Assembly: GCA_015680685.1 (NCBI GenBank)
Contig: MNCI01000579.1
Coordinates: 366,332 to 428,331 of the forward strand
Origin: Gnetum montanum
Taxonomy: Eukaryota; Streptophyta; Gnetopsida; Gnetales; Gnetaceae
Direction of reading: 5' to 3'
Length of the DNA: 62,000 nucleotides
Below, in pieces: positions 23,767 through 34,498 of this stretch (its first letter is position 1; each line of letters begins with the position of its first letter). Below the pieces are notes generated by a model that searched no databases, was not told the DNA's origin, and saw only the letters and a list, made by a program, of their open reading frames with translations. The position numbers were made by a program, and so were the translations under genes.

Positions 23767-23807
23767 TCAAAAGTGCACATCTCTTAAAGGTTGGTTAGCT
23801 TTGTCTT

Positions 23808-23819
23808 CAAGGGGGAGTT
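23808..23819 (+). other. Polypurine tract of Co-1
   Basis: CAAGGGGGAGTT directly precedes TGTTGA at the start of the 3' LTR. Confidence 0.85.
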
Positions 23820-24475
23820 TGTTGAAAAAATGAAGAAAAATACATTAATATTATTTGTTGTATTTCCTTTTATGTTTTTTAAAAAGGATGTTGCATTTTG
23901 AAAAAAAATAAAGCAGTCAGTTTGTAAAGTGATGTTTATGTGGAGATGTCTTTTATCCGACATGTGTTAGGATTGGGATTTGGTCCTAATGTTTCCTTAT
24001 AAATAGAAGGCTTGGGGTAGCCTTTAACTGTGTATTTTTGATGTGGAAGCATTGTATTAAGGTTTTACCTTGTAGACAAGAGTTTGAGATCTAAGATCTA
24101 TTTGAGCAATAGATTGGGTGCTGAGGAAAGCTATAAGGACACCTTGTGTCCTTAAGATTTGAGTAGAATAGAAGGTAGGTCAGCATTATTGTGAAGGTAA
24201 GGTAAAAAAGGCCTGAACCATGTAAATCTCTATGTTATTGTGCTATTTTCTTTTGCTATATTCATTCTACTTTTACAACAAACATTTCTTGTAGTTTATA
24301 GTGGTTTTTTAGTGATTTACAGCATCCATTTAATCTACTATAGCATGATATTTTTTTCTTTTAATGTTTTATTTAGATATACAGCATTATAATAATTTCT
24401 CTAGAGCTTCTCTAGTGTATTTTCAGATATGATCTACTAACTGTTTTATTGAAACTATTTCTTTTGATTATAACA
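23820..24475 (+). repeat. 3' LTR of Co-1 (656 bp)
   Basis: Begins TGTTGAAA and ends TAACA, followed by target duplication CCACT. Its TATA-like CTTATAAATAGAAGG (about 23997-24010) is better kept than in the 5' copy. Confidence 0.9.
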
Positions 24476-24480
24476 CCACT

Positions 24481-24556
24481 AGTAAGCATACTATCTAACT
24501 GGAATGTCTCTACAACCTCAAGACTATTATCATCAATGACAAATGCCACGGTCATT
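24481..24556 (+). pseudogene. gag of Gy-A3, fragment right of Co-1
   Basis: Continues the gag homology to Gy-A1 2600-2690 and stops at a CCTTAGTG shared with the Gy-A LTR, where an LTR fragment takes over. Confidence 0.65.
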
Positions 24557-25258
24557 CCCTTAGTGAAAATCTATTAGTTTGATTCTGTAGAAGTTAGAAT
24601 TTTTTCCATCAAGTACTCACAGCATAGATTTAATAGATTATACAAAGTTTCATTTGAGTGCTTGATGATAATAAAATTAAGATTTTTTCTATTCATTGTA
24701 GCATTTCACATAATGTTTAATCTCTTTTATTATAATTTACTTGAAGCATTTCTTTATTTTCAATGCATGTAGTTAATTATTTTCCTTTATTACAGATAAG
24801 TAATTCATATGAGTATGACTAACTTCAAGCATAAATATACTAATGCTTAGTAATCCTTATAGTGGATCCCTTGATATGTCTAGTAGTAAAATACTTGATA
24901 ACATAATAGTGTTGGCACATGTTCAAGATGGGTATAGTAAGTTGGAAATAAATACTCTACACTTAGACTAGATAAGATTTATTTTGTGTACTGAGATTAA
25001 TTTGATTAATTATTTTATATTTTTATATTTTTAATAATTTTTAACAATAATAAAATCCAATCATATGCCTTAGTTACATAGTTACACTTAGTCATACAAC
25101 TTGAGCCCACACAAGTGTTATTGTAAGACAATGATCAACATCTTAGTGCTTGAGTATTTAAGACATCTAACTAGTCTTCATTTATAGAATTCAATCAAAT
25201 TATGTGTGAACGCTTGTAATTCATATGATTGGGCATAGGATTACTCCACTGCTCATCA
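24557..25258 (+). repeat. LTR of Gy-A4, 5' truncated
   Basis: Matches 16286-16965 of the Gy-A3 LTR and ends GCTCATCA at 25258. The U3 part with the promoter is missing. The left edge joins gag of Gy-A3 at the short shared word CCTTAGTG. Confidence 0.8.
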
Positions 25259-25278
25259 TTGACATCATTTCTAGGAAC
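25259..25278 (+). other. Primer binding site of Gy-A4
   Basis: TTGACATCATTTCTAGGAAC sits in the same 20-base slot after the LTR as in the other copies. Confidence 0.65.
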
Positions 25279-25894
25279 GGTGCTAGTGTTTTAGATAGTT
25301 ATGATTATTCAAAGATAAGTGTTAGAACCCAAAATGAATCAATTTTTAATAAGAATACTATTTTATTTGAGCCATACTCATAAATCATAAGATTTATTCT
25401 ACTTGTAGGAGAAATTTGTACTTGCTAATGATTCAACAAGAGTATGTGATAAAACTACAAAGAACAAGGATGATGTAATAAAGTAAGTAAATATATTCTA
25501 CCCCCATGTAGATTGCTATCATCTAGATTTCACTTTCATATTTCACACAAATGAATAGGTACAATGGAAAGACCTTGGGGATAATATTTCATTGCTACCT
25601 AATCATTCATTGTCATCAATACTCATGAAAACATCTTCTAATAACTACTCCATATTACAATGCTATTGATGAAATATCAAGAGCTTACTAGCTCATAGAG
25701 TTTCAAATATGAAAAGAATAATTGATGGAGGCTTTCTATGTACATTCCAAAGAAAAAGAGACTCATGGTCACTTAACATTACAATAAAAAAAGAATAATA
25801 CTAATAATCAATTAGAAAAATATTAATGCTAAAATTCTCCAACCCTTAGTGGGGATTACATGAAGCATCCATGAGTATGTTTAGCCTTGGCAAG
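25279..25894 (+). pseudogene. Leader and gag N-terminus of Gy-A4, truncated
   Basis: Aligns with 16986-17690 of Gy-A3 by shared blocks (ATTTTATTT.AG, ACTAATGATT.AACA, TCTAGAT, TTCACTTTCAT, TGGAGGCT). No frame stays open. Homology stops at about 25894. Confidence 0.6.
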
Positions 25895-28800
25895 TATAAC
25901 AACCTGTATTTTTGGACATTCTTGGTATGTATTGTGGAAAATTTTGTTCTTGCACTTGTGTGTTTATATATGTTTTTCTGGTTTGGTATATTTTATGCAT
26001 TATGTTAATGATGATAATGATGAGTTTTTGGTTTTTTAGATTCTTTGTTAATGTTATATAATCTTTAATATTTAATCATACATATATTATCTTTTATTAT
26101 CATATAGTAGGTATGCACTAATCCTATTGTTGAGTGTAATAAGATCTCATGAGATTTTTTTGGGAGCATGCCATGACCTATAATTAATGGTTTTTTTAAT
26201 TAATATTAACAATTTTTTCTAAGAGTGCATGGTATAAGAAAATAGATAAGTGATTGATGATTCATTATATCCACATGTGTGTTTTAGATATTTAATTATA
26301 TTGAGCTTTTTCTTATTTCTTTGCTAAGAGGTTTTGGAATATATTTTAGCATTGTAATATTTCATGGCATTTTCTCTTTAATGATTTTGGTATATAAGGG
26401 AGTTACATGAATGGAAGAGAGAGTTACATTTGGGATGGAAAATATTTTTACTAGTATTCTTTTATCTTTGTGGAATTTTTGGGAAAAAATATTTTCTTGT
26501 TCCATGATTTTTAGTCAATCTCCATTAAAACTATCATGGTTCATTTTTTCCACGCACTTTGATGGGTTGGGAGAGGTATTGTGAAATTGGAGCTTGGAAG
26601 TACTACTAGATTTTAGATTGGTTGTCCAGATTACTTAAATAATTTTAGTTTACTTCTCTTTTTTTGCTATTTTTCATTGTTTGGATTAAGAGGTGAGTTA
26701 TTTTGGCCTTTTCCCTATTTACATTTATAGGATCTATGCACATATGTAGGCTAGATGTTGATTATTTTTTCCTTATGATTATGATATTATTTATGGAATG
26801 AATGATATTATTTATGGAATTTTATTCATGTGGATGGAATGCGATTTGGTGGAATTTTTAGGTATGTACATCCTATTGTTCATCAACCAATTTTGTACAT
26901 GGGAACTACAAGAATATCTTAAATAATATTAATGGGATTGGGTCTAGCCATTTGTACACTTGGTTGGTTGTGATTGAATGATCAATTTTGGTGAATTTGT
27001 ATGGAGCTATGTTTCTGAATTTTTAGGAGATGTGGTTGATTTTCATGATGTTTAAATTGGAGTCTCGGAAATTTTGGTTATTCCATTGAGTTAGCTTACC
27101 ATATCCATATTTCCTTTGATCTTGACACATTTTTGTGATAGACTCAATTTGCATGATGGTTTGGATTAAATTCTTCTTTCCCTTGGTATTTTGCAATCCT
27201 GACATATTTTAATAGTCTTCCTTACATAAAGTTTTTCCTAACCCTATGATTATATAGAATTTGATTCTCTCTTCTTATATTAGTTTTTGGATTTTTTTAC
27301 TTCTTTTGTCATTTCACGTTTTGGACTCATTAAGCCCTTACCCATTGTTTCTCACATATTCTCATCATTTTAGAGTATTCTTCAACTATTTTCCTATGTA
27401 TCCTAGTTGAACAAGACATCCCAAACCTTTTCTAGACATCTCTCCCAAAATCCTATATCCTTGTTAAGATGCCTTACTTGAGCACAAGGCATCTTGCCTC
27501 ATTACAAGATGTCTTGATTAAGATATCTCCTTCAACCTAGAGACATGTTCCTTGAAATGTCTTACTATAGACTAAGACATCATCTAGGTTTCCAAGATAT
27601 TTCCCAAGCTTTCAATATGTCTTCTCCTAGACATCTCCTCCAAGACATATTTTGATTTTCAAGATGTCTTTCTTGCAAGCTCAATTTTTCTTGAAACTCA
27701 AATTATATGAATATTGATTATCCAATTTAGCCCTTAACTAAGATTTCTTGGTTTCTATGCTTCTAGATATCTATCAATTCTTTCATTCATGTCATAATTC
27801 ATATAAATCATCAAGTAAAATAAGATCAAAAGCTTCAAAATTATTCAGTCTCTATAGTTTACCCAAAATAAAAATTTGTCTAAATAACTTTGCAAGAGAC
27901 TCTTGACATCGATAAAGCATTGAGATAATTCACTTGAGACATGACCCAGGAAAAGTCATGGACCAAAATGAGATGTGTCGTATATCCAAGATGATCCTTC
28001 AACCAAGATATCTAATTATGCTTCAACAATGTACATCAAGTACATGGAACGTCAATAAGATAAGGATACACTAGTCCAGGCAACTCTTAACCATCTTGTA
28101 ATATTATTATAATGTTAATTCATTAAGATCATCACTAAGTTATCCTAGAACGCTAATAAATATGGCCTAAGTAGAGACTTATTGCCCCTAAGCACCCAAT
28201 ACTTGTAACTTGACATTACTCATTCTCTACTTAAGACCTATACAATGGAAAATTGATGGATTCAATCTAGTCATAATATTGGTTCATTCTTACCCAACCA
28301 ATAATGGTTACTATCATGATATGTCTTACTTCTTCTTAGTACATAGGACGTAAGCTTGTTGCAAGAGGATAGACATCATACATGCAAATTACAGGGTAAA
28401 AATAATATTATTACACCCAAGGATAAACATACCATTTATAATCAAATCCAAGCTATCAAGAGTCCTCATATCACCGATATAGCAACCTAGGAATGTTAAT
28501 TAGCTATTTTATTCCTTTCAAATCATGAAAACTTAGCTAAGTTTTTATACCCTAAAACCATGTTCGGTGCATAGTATTCATCAAGACATTTCCAATGGTA
28601 CAAATTTTGTTCCAATTGGACTTAGAGTTTTGGAGACATTATTTCTTGGTATCCATGTCATCATTAAAATTTAACCTTAAAATTTTAATTTAATTTTTAA
28701 TTTTAAAACTTAAAATTAGGGTTCAATTTCAAACTCATAACCTTCAAATTAAATATGTGTAGCATATATTTAATTAAATGTTAATCACTTAATTAATTAA

Positions 28801-28915
28801 TAATAATAATAATAGTAAAAATAATAATAAAATTACAAAGGGGTTGCATATCCTCTCATGGGGGACTATGTAAGCCTTACAACAAGCCATGTCAGCCTAA
28901 TAGAGTGAGGATCAA
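25895..28915. other. Unassigned 3 kb, AT-rich, perhaps an old LTR
   Basis: It begins TATAACAACCTGTATTTTTG, which could be a decayed form of the TGTAACG-type start of chromovirus (Tekay/Del) LTRs. A TATA-like TATATAAGGGAG lies at about 26391-26402, as an LTR promoter would. I find no second copy, primer site or gene. Poly-AAT sequence is at 28795-28835. Confidence 0.3.
27410..27672. repeat. Cluster of AGACATCT / AGATGTCT words
   Basis: About a dozen forms of AGACATC or its reverse complement occur in 260 bases, in both orientations. The same word, including AGACATCTCCTCC, recurs in both LTRs of Co-2 (29563-29675, 33990-34130) and at 31100-31180. Confidence 0.6.
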
Positions 28916-30026
28916 GAACTTAAAAGAGGGGTTGAATAAGTTCCCCAATTAAAATTGCACCATTCACATGAACACACCAAATTTTACATTGTTTCCAACT
29001 TGGGTACATCCACACTTAGAGGGTAGAATCTATGCACACCTCTAGACTCTGTTTCTTAAAAAACGTGGTTTGAAGGGCACCACATCCTATACAAGCTCTA
29101 AGCTCCACTTTGGGGTGTTTCATCACTGCAAAACCACTCAATCCCACAAGGTCCCAACAACCTTAGAATGTGATTTCAAGGATCCCACAACCTTTACAAA
29201 ATTGAGCTCCACTCCAGAGTATTTTAACATTGCAAAACCATTCAATCCCGTAGGATTTTGACAAGCTTAATATGGATGCCTTCTCACAAGAAGTACATCA
29301 ACCCTACAGGGCCATAAGAAAGAGAGAAAAGAACAAGAAAATAATGTAACTAAATTTACAAGTCCTTATACTTGAGGCTCAGTACAAATTACAATCAAGC
29401 AAATCATGTTACAATGAAGAGTAAGAATATAATTGCATAGAATAGACAATAAGGAGCTTATGTGTGAATAGTTCTTGCATAATTTCCAATATTTTGACAT
29501 CATCTTACAACCTTAGAGTTTTCAAAAACTCCTTGGAGTTCATGCAATAGCTACCAAACAACTAGTGTATATGTCTACTTCGATGTTTGAACGTCTAACT
29601 AATAGACATCTATCTAGCAAATGGGATGTCTACTGTTGAACATAAATGATTATTTTTTTTCCAAGACATCTCCTCCACTTTTGAACTTTGACTTCTAAAG
29701 CCTTCTCCTATTAGTTTGCCTTCTTGAAAATCCTTGGTTCATATTCATTTGACTTGTAGACTTTGTTTTCATCTATGCTCTTATCTTGCCATACTAATGT
29801 AGCTCTCATTTTGAAGTCATGGATCTTCTTATCATCTCAACATAACTCCTATGTAACTTAGAATTTTCTCTTTGTTAGGTCTAATGAGATACATTAAAGC
29901 TTCTGATTACGTTATTTTCTTGATCTCATCATGCCCTTAGTTTACCCTTAGACCTACTAGGCAATACAAACACATTTTTCACTTTCTACATTCTCATAAT
30001 ATTTTTTACGTAACAAAAGGTCAACA
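28916..30026 (-). repeat. 3' LTR of Co-2 (1111 bp)
   Basis: On the + strand it begins TGAGGATCAAG and ends GGTCAACA. It aligns throughout with 33329-34498. An internal tandem duplication with period about 105 (starting near 29067 and 29172) is present in both LTRs. Confidence 0.9.
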
Positions 30027-30060
30027 ATATTTCCATTTTTGGTGATGTCCAAAACTTAAG
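30027..30060 (-). other. Decayed polypurine region of Co-2
   Basis: Read on the minus strand, GACATCACCAAAAATGGAAA lies directly before the LTR start TGTTGA. This resembles the GTCATCACCAAAAAGGGGGA boundary common in plant copia elements. Confidence 0.5.
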
Positions 30061-30116
30061 AAACTGGATCAATATAATGCCATAACATTATATGATAAAC
30101 AATAAAAGTGCAAACA

Positions 30117-30118
<2 letters not shown>

Positions 30119-30150
<32 letters not shown>
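30119..30150. repeat. (TG)16 microsatellite
   Basis: Sixteen perfect TG units. Confidence 0.97.
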
Positions 30151-30151
<1 letters not shown>

Positions 30152-32400
30152 CAAAATACAATCTATCTTCATTAATGCATTGAACATATTACAAAATTGT
30201 CTCCAAAGATATATCATAAAAAGAGTAATATCATATAGTGTGCATGACCAATATCACAAAACTCTCCCCCTTTTTGAAAAGCATCCATGAGGGGATCATG
30301 AAAGTTCCTATCCAAACATCTTTAAAAAGGTTCCATAAGATAAACTTTCATAACATCATATGACAATCCCATAGAGATAAAAACATTTAGGAAAGGAAGA
30401 AAATTTTTTAAAGAGTACACATCTTTTAGCATTGATCTCATAGGGCTGATGATGAAAAAATTAAATTTCGTTAAGAACTTCCCCTTATTTGTTCCCAACC
30501 AATGCAAATACAACTAAGCCAAGCCTTTCAAATTATGTCCAAGAGTATCTAAAACCAAATGCCAAAGTCCAATGTTTGATCCCTAAAAATCAAGTAACAT
30601 GTCTCAAGCTTAATATTAATATACCTCTTGCTCATTTTCTATTGTGGATGTTGGAGTAGAAGATGTTGTAACCTAAGTACCGTTTGTTGAGAGTCCTTAA
30701 AGACTCCCCTAATGCTTGGGGTTTAAAAGATATAGGTTGTTGATAAGGTATAGGCTTCCCCTACATATGTGCAAATATCCTTCTCATCTTAATGCTTTAG
30801 TTGTAGGAAGAGTGGTATTCTCCCCTTAGGCCTTTTAGGATTAGCTTGTTCTTTTATCATCAAACTACTGGACTTGCATTACAACACTAAGATCAAATGT
30901 GGAGACTAAGATCTCCCATTTGTTATGTCATCAAAAAAACTTCTCCTAGATAATTAGCAAGAAATCCCTTTTACAAAGAAATAACAATGTGATTAGAAAT
31001 TGAAAATCCAAAAATCATAGTAGCAACTATAGTCTTCAACTTTTGCAATGCATCCATTACTTGAACATCAATTCATGGGTTACTTTGCCAATATACCTCT
31101 TGAGATAGACATTTGATATCAAAATGAGACATCTTAAATGCAACTAAGATGTCTAATTGTTAGAGTAGACATCTTACTTGATAGGGCCACAAATAAAGAT
31201 GCTTGTTTTGAGGTTAGGAGCCTTTGGAGACCTCCAAACTAGTTCCCATAGTCGCCAAAGCCTCCTAGACTCATTAAAATAAGTCTAAAACACATCCAAA
31301 AATGGAAAAACACCTTGAGATCATCATAAAAAATCAACATAAGAAAACACAAATACATTGAGAATTACACAATGGATTGGTGATGTCTCCATAAATCTGA
31401 AGTGCCATATCAAGATCAAAACTTTTGAAAGCAAGGCCTCCCATTAGTACTACCTTATGATAAAGATAGTAAATAATTCATATGCTCAAGAAATTTCTTT
31501 TGAAATGTCTCTTTTCTCAGAAGATACATGAATTACATTAAAGGTGCTAATTAAAATGCTTCAATTACCATACATAAAAAAATATTTTAAAAATAATTAC
31601 ACTTTATGACTTTACAAGAAAGCAACAATGCCATATCATAGCTTAATTAAGAGTATAGAACATAAGACATATATGTTTAAATAGCAATGAATGTTCAATA
31701 AAAAGCTTTTGGTCCATGAATTATAGTTAAGGAATTTAAGCCACTTGAAATCAACACATTCTAGTTAAGAATCCAAAACATGATTTATCAATAAAAACTT
31801 TAAAAGTAGCACAAATAGGTCATCATAGCATGTTATAGTTCAACAATCTACAAGATCAAGTGGAAATTTCTTTGGATTTCCAAATATTTTTAATAGCTTC
31901 CATTCAATCATAAAATTGAGATAATCTAGTCTAATCTAATCAAGTAAACAAATAATGATTATAACTATACCTACTATTACTTTCCTTGCTTACTAATGGA
32001 CATCATAGATGTTTAAGAAGATCGAAACCAAGGTTCTTCTTTTGAAGTTACTCATTTCATACCAATTTCATTTATTTCTAATGTCTTACTTCCTTTCAAA
32101 AAATTATTGAGAGTTCTTTTCCTTCATTCTTTTTGCTTGATCTTCCACACCATTTTGTTCTCTTTACCCTTCTGGTTTCTCCTTCATTCCTTTTTGCCCT
32201 GCAAGATTTCCTTTCTAAGTGCATTTGAATAAGACCAAGGAGTCTTATGATATGACCAAGTGTTCATGTAATAATATTTTAAATTTCAATCCCATTGTTT
32301 ATGCCTAAATATATTACATTAATAACATGTAACCTTTTATTGTTGTTAAAATGATCAAACTTTGGAGTTGTTCTTAGTTGAAATGTAGTACCTATCAACA
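30151..32400 (-). other. Internal region of Co-2 without recognisable genes
   Basis: On the minus strand this should hold integrase, RT and RNase H. No frame shows their motifs (no YVDD, no DNGGEY, no TESEY). A CAAAAAGGGGGAGAG word (30257-30271, minus) resembles the purine motif found 3' of pol in SIRE-like copia elements, so the 3' end of the element may be original and the pol deleted. Confidence 0.5.
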
Positions 32401-33265
32401 CTTTAATCTTTGGTGGAATGAAGTTTGTGTAGATGCTTCTTCTGAATAACATTCTAGCCCACTTTTATCATGTGAACTTCTTCCTTGTCCTAGAATGATG
32501 TTGAGGGATTCTTTCCTTTGACAAGCCTTTCATTCACTAATTTGGTATCTATAAGTTCTTTTTCCATTTGCTCACAAGACAAGGTTAGCGTTTTTTTCTC
32601 AACCCTTAGGTCTAAGTTTTCTTGTAATAAGTCTAAATATTTTTCATTAAGTAGAGATAAATCTTGATCTTTTTCTTTCACAACCTTCTTTAGCTTTATA
32701 AAAATATTTTGAAATGACAATAGTTTATTGCACAAAAGCTCATATCTTTCCTCATCAATTTCACTTACTTGGTCATCATCTTTGATTGTGAAATTGTCAT
32801 CATCTATGAGAGCCATACAAATAAGATGTGAGTTCTTTGTACTATTATCTACCTCTTCCTTACTTTGTTCTCCATTATCCTAGTTGGTGTAGATATTTTT
32901 TACCTTCTTATCTTCGTGAGTTATTTCCTCTTCATCATCCCAACTTTAATATATGTTACTTCTTCACATTTCTTCACTATACACTTTTCCTTGTAACATA
33001 TAAGCATTGGGACACTTAGAGGTCATATGGCCTCTTATACCACCTATCTATAATTCCATAGAAAAGGTATAAAAATTTGAAAGTTTATATTACTTACCTC
33101 TACTCTTACCTTTGCTACCCAAAATGTTATTGATGAGATGAGTGCATCCATCCAAGATGAATGACCAAAATAAGAATCTTATGTATTTAAAGAACTCTTA
33201 CATTTAAGTCTTCTAGCATGTAAAGGTAATCCCATTGAACATTGGTGACGTGATATATGATCCTT
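32400..33265 (-). pseudogene. Shortened gag of Co-2
   Basis: The N-terminus near 33260 reads SYITSPMFNGITF, the usual copia gag opening (GS..RPPLFDG.NY). After about 45 codons it jumps to the zinc-knuckle region: GGIRGHMTSKCPNAYM near 33045-33000 keeps the His and last Cys, but a stop replaces the Cys region upstream. Next comes an open stretch at 32816-32490, acidic at first and then a long Leu/Glu/Lys coiled coil (EERYELLCNKLLSFQNIFIK and onward), typical of the gag C-terminal part in SIRE-like copia elements. About 150-200 residues of the capsid core expected in between are missing. Confidence 0.7.
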
Positions 33266-33312
33266 CTTTCATCTTTTACTCATGAGTTGATAAACTCAAA
33301 ATTGGAAGTATT

Positions 33313-33326
33313 GGGTTTTGATACCA
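33313..33326 (-). other. Primer binding site of Co-2, tRNA-Met type
   Basis: The reverse complement is TGGTATCAAAACCC, two bases from the LTR. It matches the tRNA-iMet complement TGGTATCAGAGC. Confidence 0.8.
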
Positions 33327-33328
33327 CT

Positions 33329-34498
33329 TGAGGATCAAGAACTTAGAAGGGTGGTTGAAGAAGTTCCCCAATTAAAATTGCACTAGCCACTCAAACATAC
33401 CAAATTTTACATGGTTCCCCAACTTGGGTACATTCACACTCAAAGGGTAGAATCCATGCATACCTCTTGAATTTGTTTCTTAAAAAAATATGGTTTGAAA
33501 GGCGCCATACCTTTTACAAGCTCTAAGATCTACTTTGGAGTGTTTCATCGTTACAAAACCACTCAATCTTGCAAGGTCCCAACAAGCTCAAAATGTGGTT
33601 TCAAGGATCTCACAACCTTTATGAAATTAAGCTCAGCTTCAAAGTGTTTTGATGTTGTAAAACCACTCAATCTCGCAAGATCTTGACAAGCTCAATATAA
33701 ATGCCTTCTTGTAAGAAGCACAACAATGCCATAGAGCTACAAGAAAGAGAGAAAAGAATAAGAAAAGAATGTAACTAAGTTTACAAGTCCTTATTCTTGA
33801 AGCTTAGTACAAATGACAATCAAGCAAATGATGTTACAATGAGGAGAAAGAATAGAATTACATAGAATAAACAATGAGGAGCTTATGTGTGAATAGTGCT
33901 TACACAATTCCCAAGATTTTGACATCATCTTATAGTTTTGGAGTTTCCAAAAACTCCTCAAAATTCATGCAATGACTACCAAATGACTAGTGTAGATGTC
34001 TACTTCAAAGTTGAAATGTCTAACTAAGATTGACCTCAATTTAGATGAGATGTCTATTTAGTAGATGGGACATCTACAGTGGGACATCTGCTATTAAGCA
34101 TAGATATCTGCTATTTTTTCAAGATGTATTATCCTTTGAACTTTAACTTATGAAGCTTTCTCCTATCAATTTACCTTCTTCACAATTATTAGAGCATCTT
34201 TATTTGACTTGTAGACTTTGTTTTCATCCATGCTCTCATCTTACCATTCCAATGTAGCTTTCATTCTTGTTTAGCTCTTATTGTGAAGTCTTAGATCTTG
34301 TCATCTTAACATAGCTCTGGTTTTGACTTAGAATTTGTTCTTTTCCCCAATCTAATATCTTAATACACTAAAGCTCATGATTATTCTATTTCCTCGATGT
34401 CATCATGCCCTTGGTCTATCCTTAGACCTGCAAGGCAATACAAACACATTTTCCACTTTCTACATTCTCGAAGTTTTTGATATACCAAAAGTTCAACA
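33329..34498 (-). repeat. 5' LTR of Co-2 (1170 bp)
   Basis: Begins TGAGGATCAAG and ends GTTCAACA on the + strand. It pairs with 28916-30026. Confidence 0.9.

Larger units (their letters stand above)
19092..24475 (+). mobile_element. Co-1, full-length Ty1/copia retrotransposon (Tork/Tnt1-like), degraded
   Basis: LTRs are at 19092-19764 and 23820-24475, with a tRNA-Met-type primer site, gag, protease, integrase, RT/RNase H in copia order, and a polypurine tract. It sits inside gag of Gy-A3. Many stops and lost catalytic residues show it is dead, but gene order is complete. The lineage call rests on the single compact polyprotein and on RT/RNase H motifs, and is tentative. Confidence 0.92.
28916..34498 (-). 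mobile_element. Co-2, copia-type element with reduced gag and no pol
   Basis: LTRs are at 28916-30026 and 33329-34498 in the same orientation. A tRNA-Met-type primer site next to the right LTR sets the direction as minus. The internal region is only 3.3 kb. It encodes a shortened gag (about 33262-32400), and I can read no integrase, RT or RNase H in the remaining 2.4 kb. Possible target duplications are TAGAG (28911-28915) and CAAAG (34499-34503), which differ by transitions only. It is either a gag-only non-autonomous element or a deletion derivative. Confidence 0.82.

Noticed and set aside
30108-30290. Open frame through the TG run
   Set aside because: Created by the microsatellite (CVCVCV repeat).
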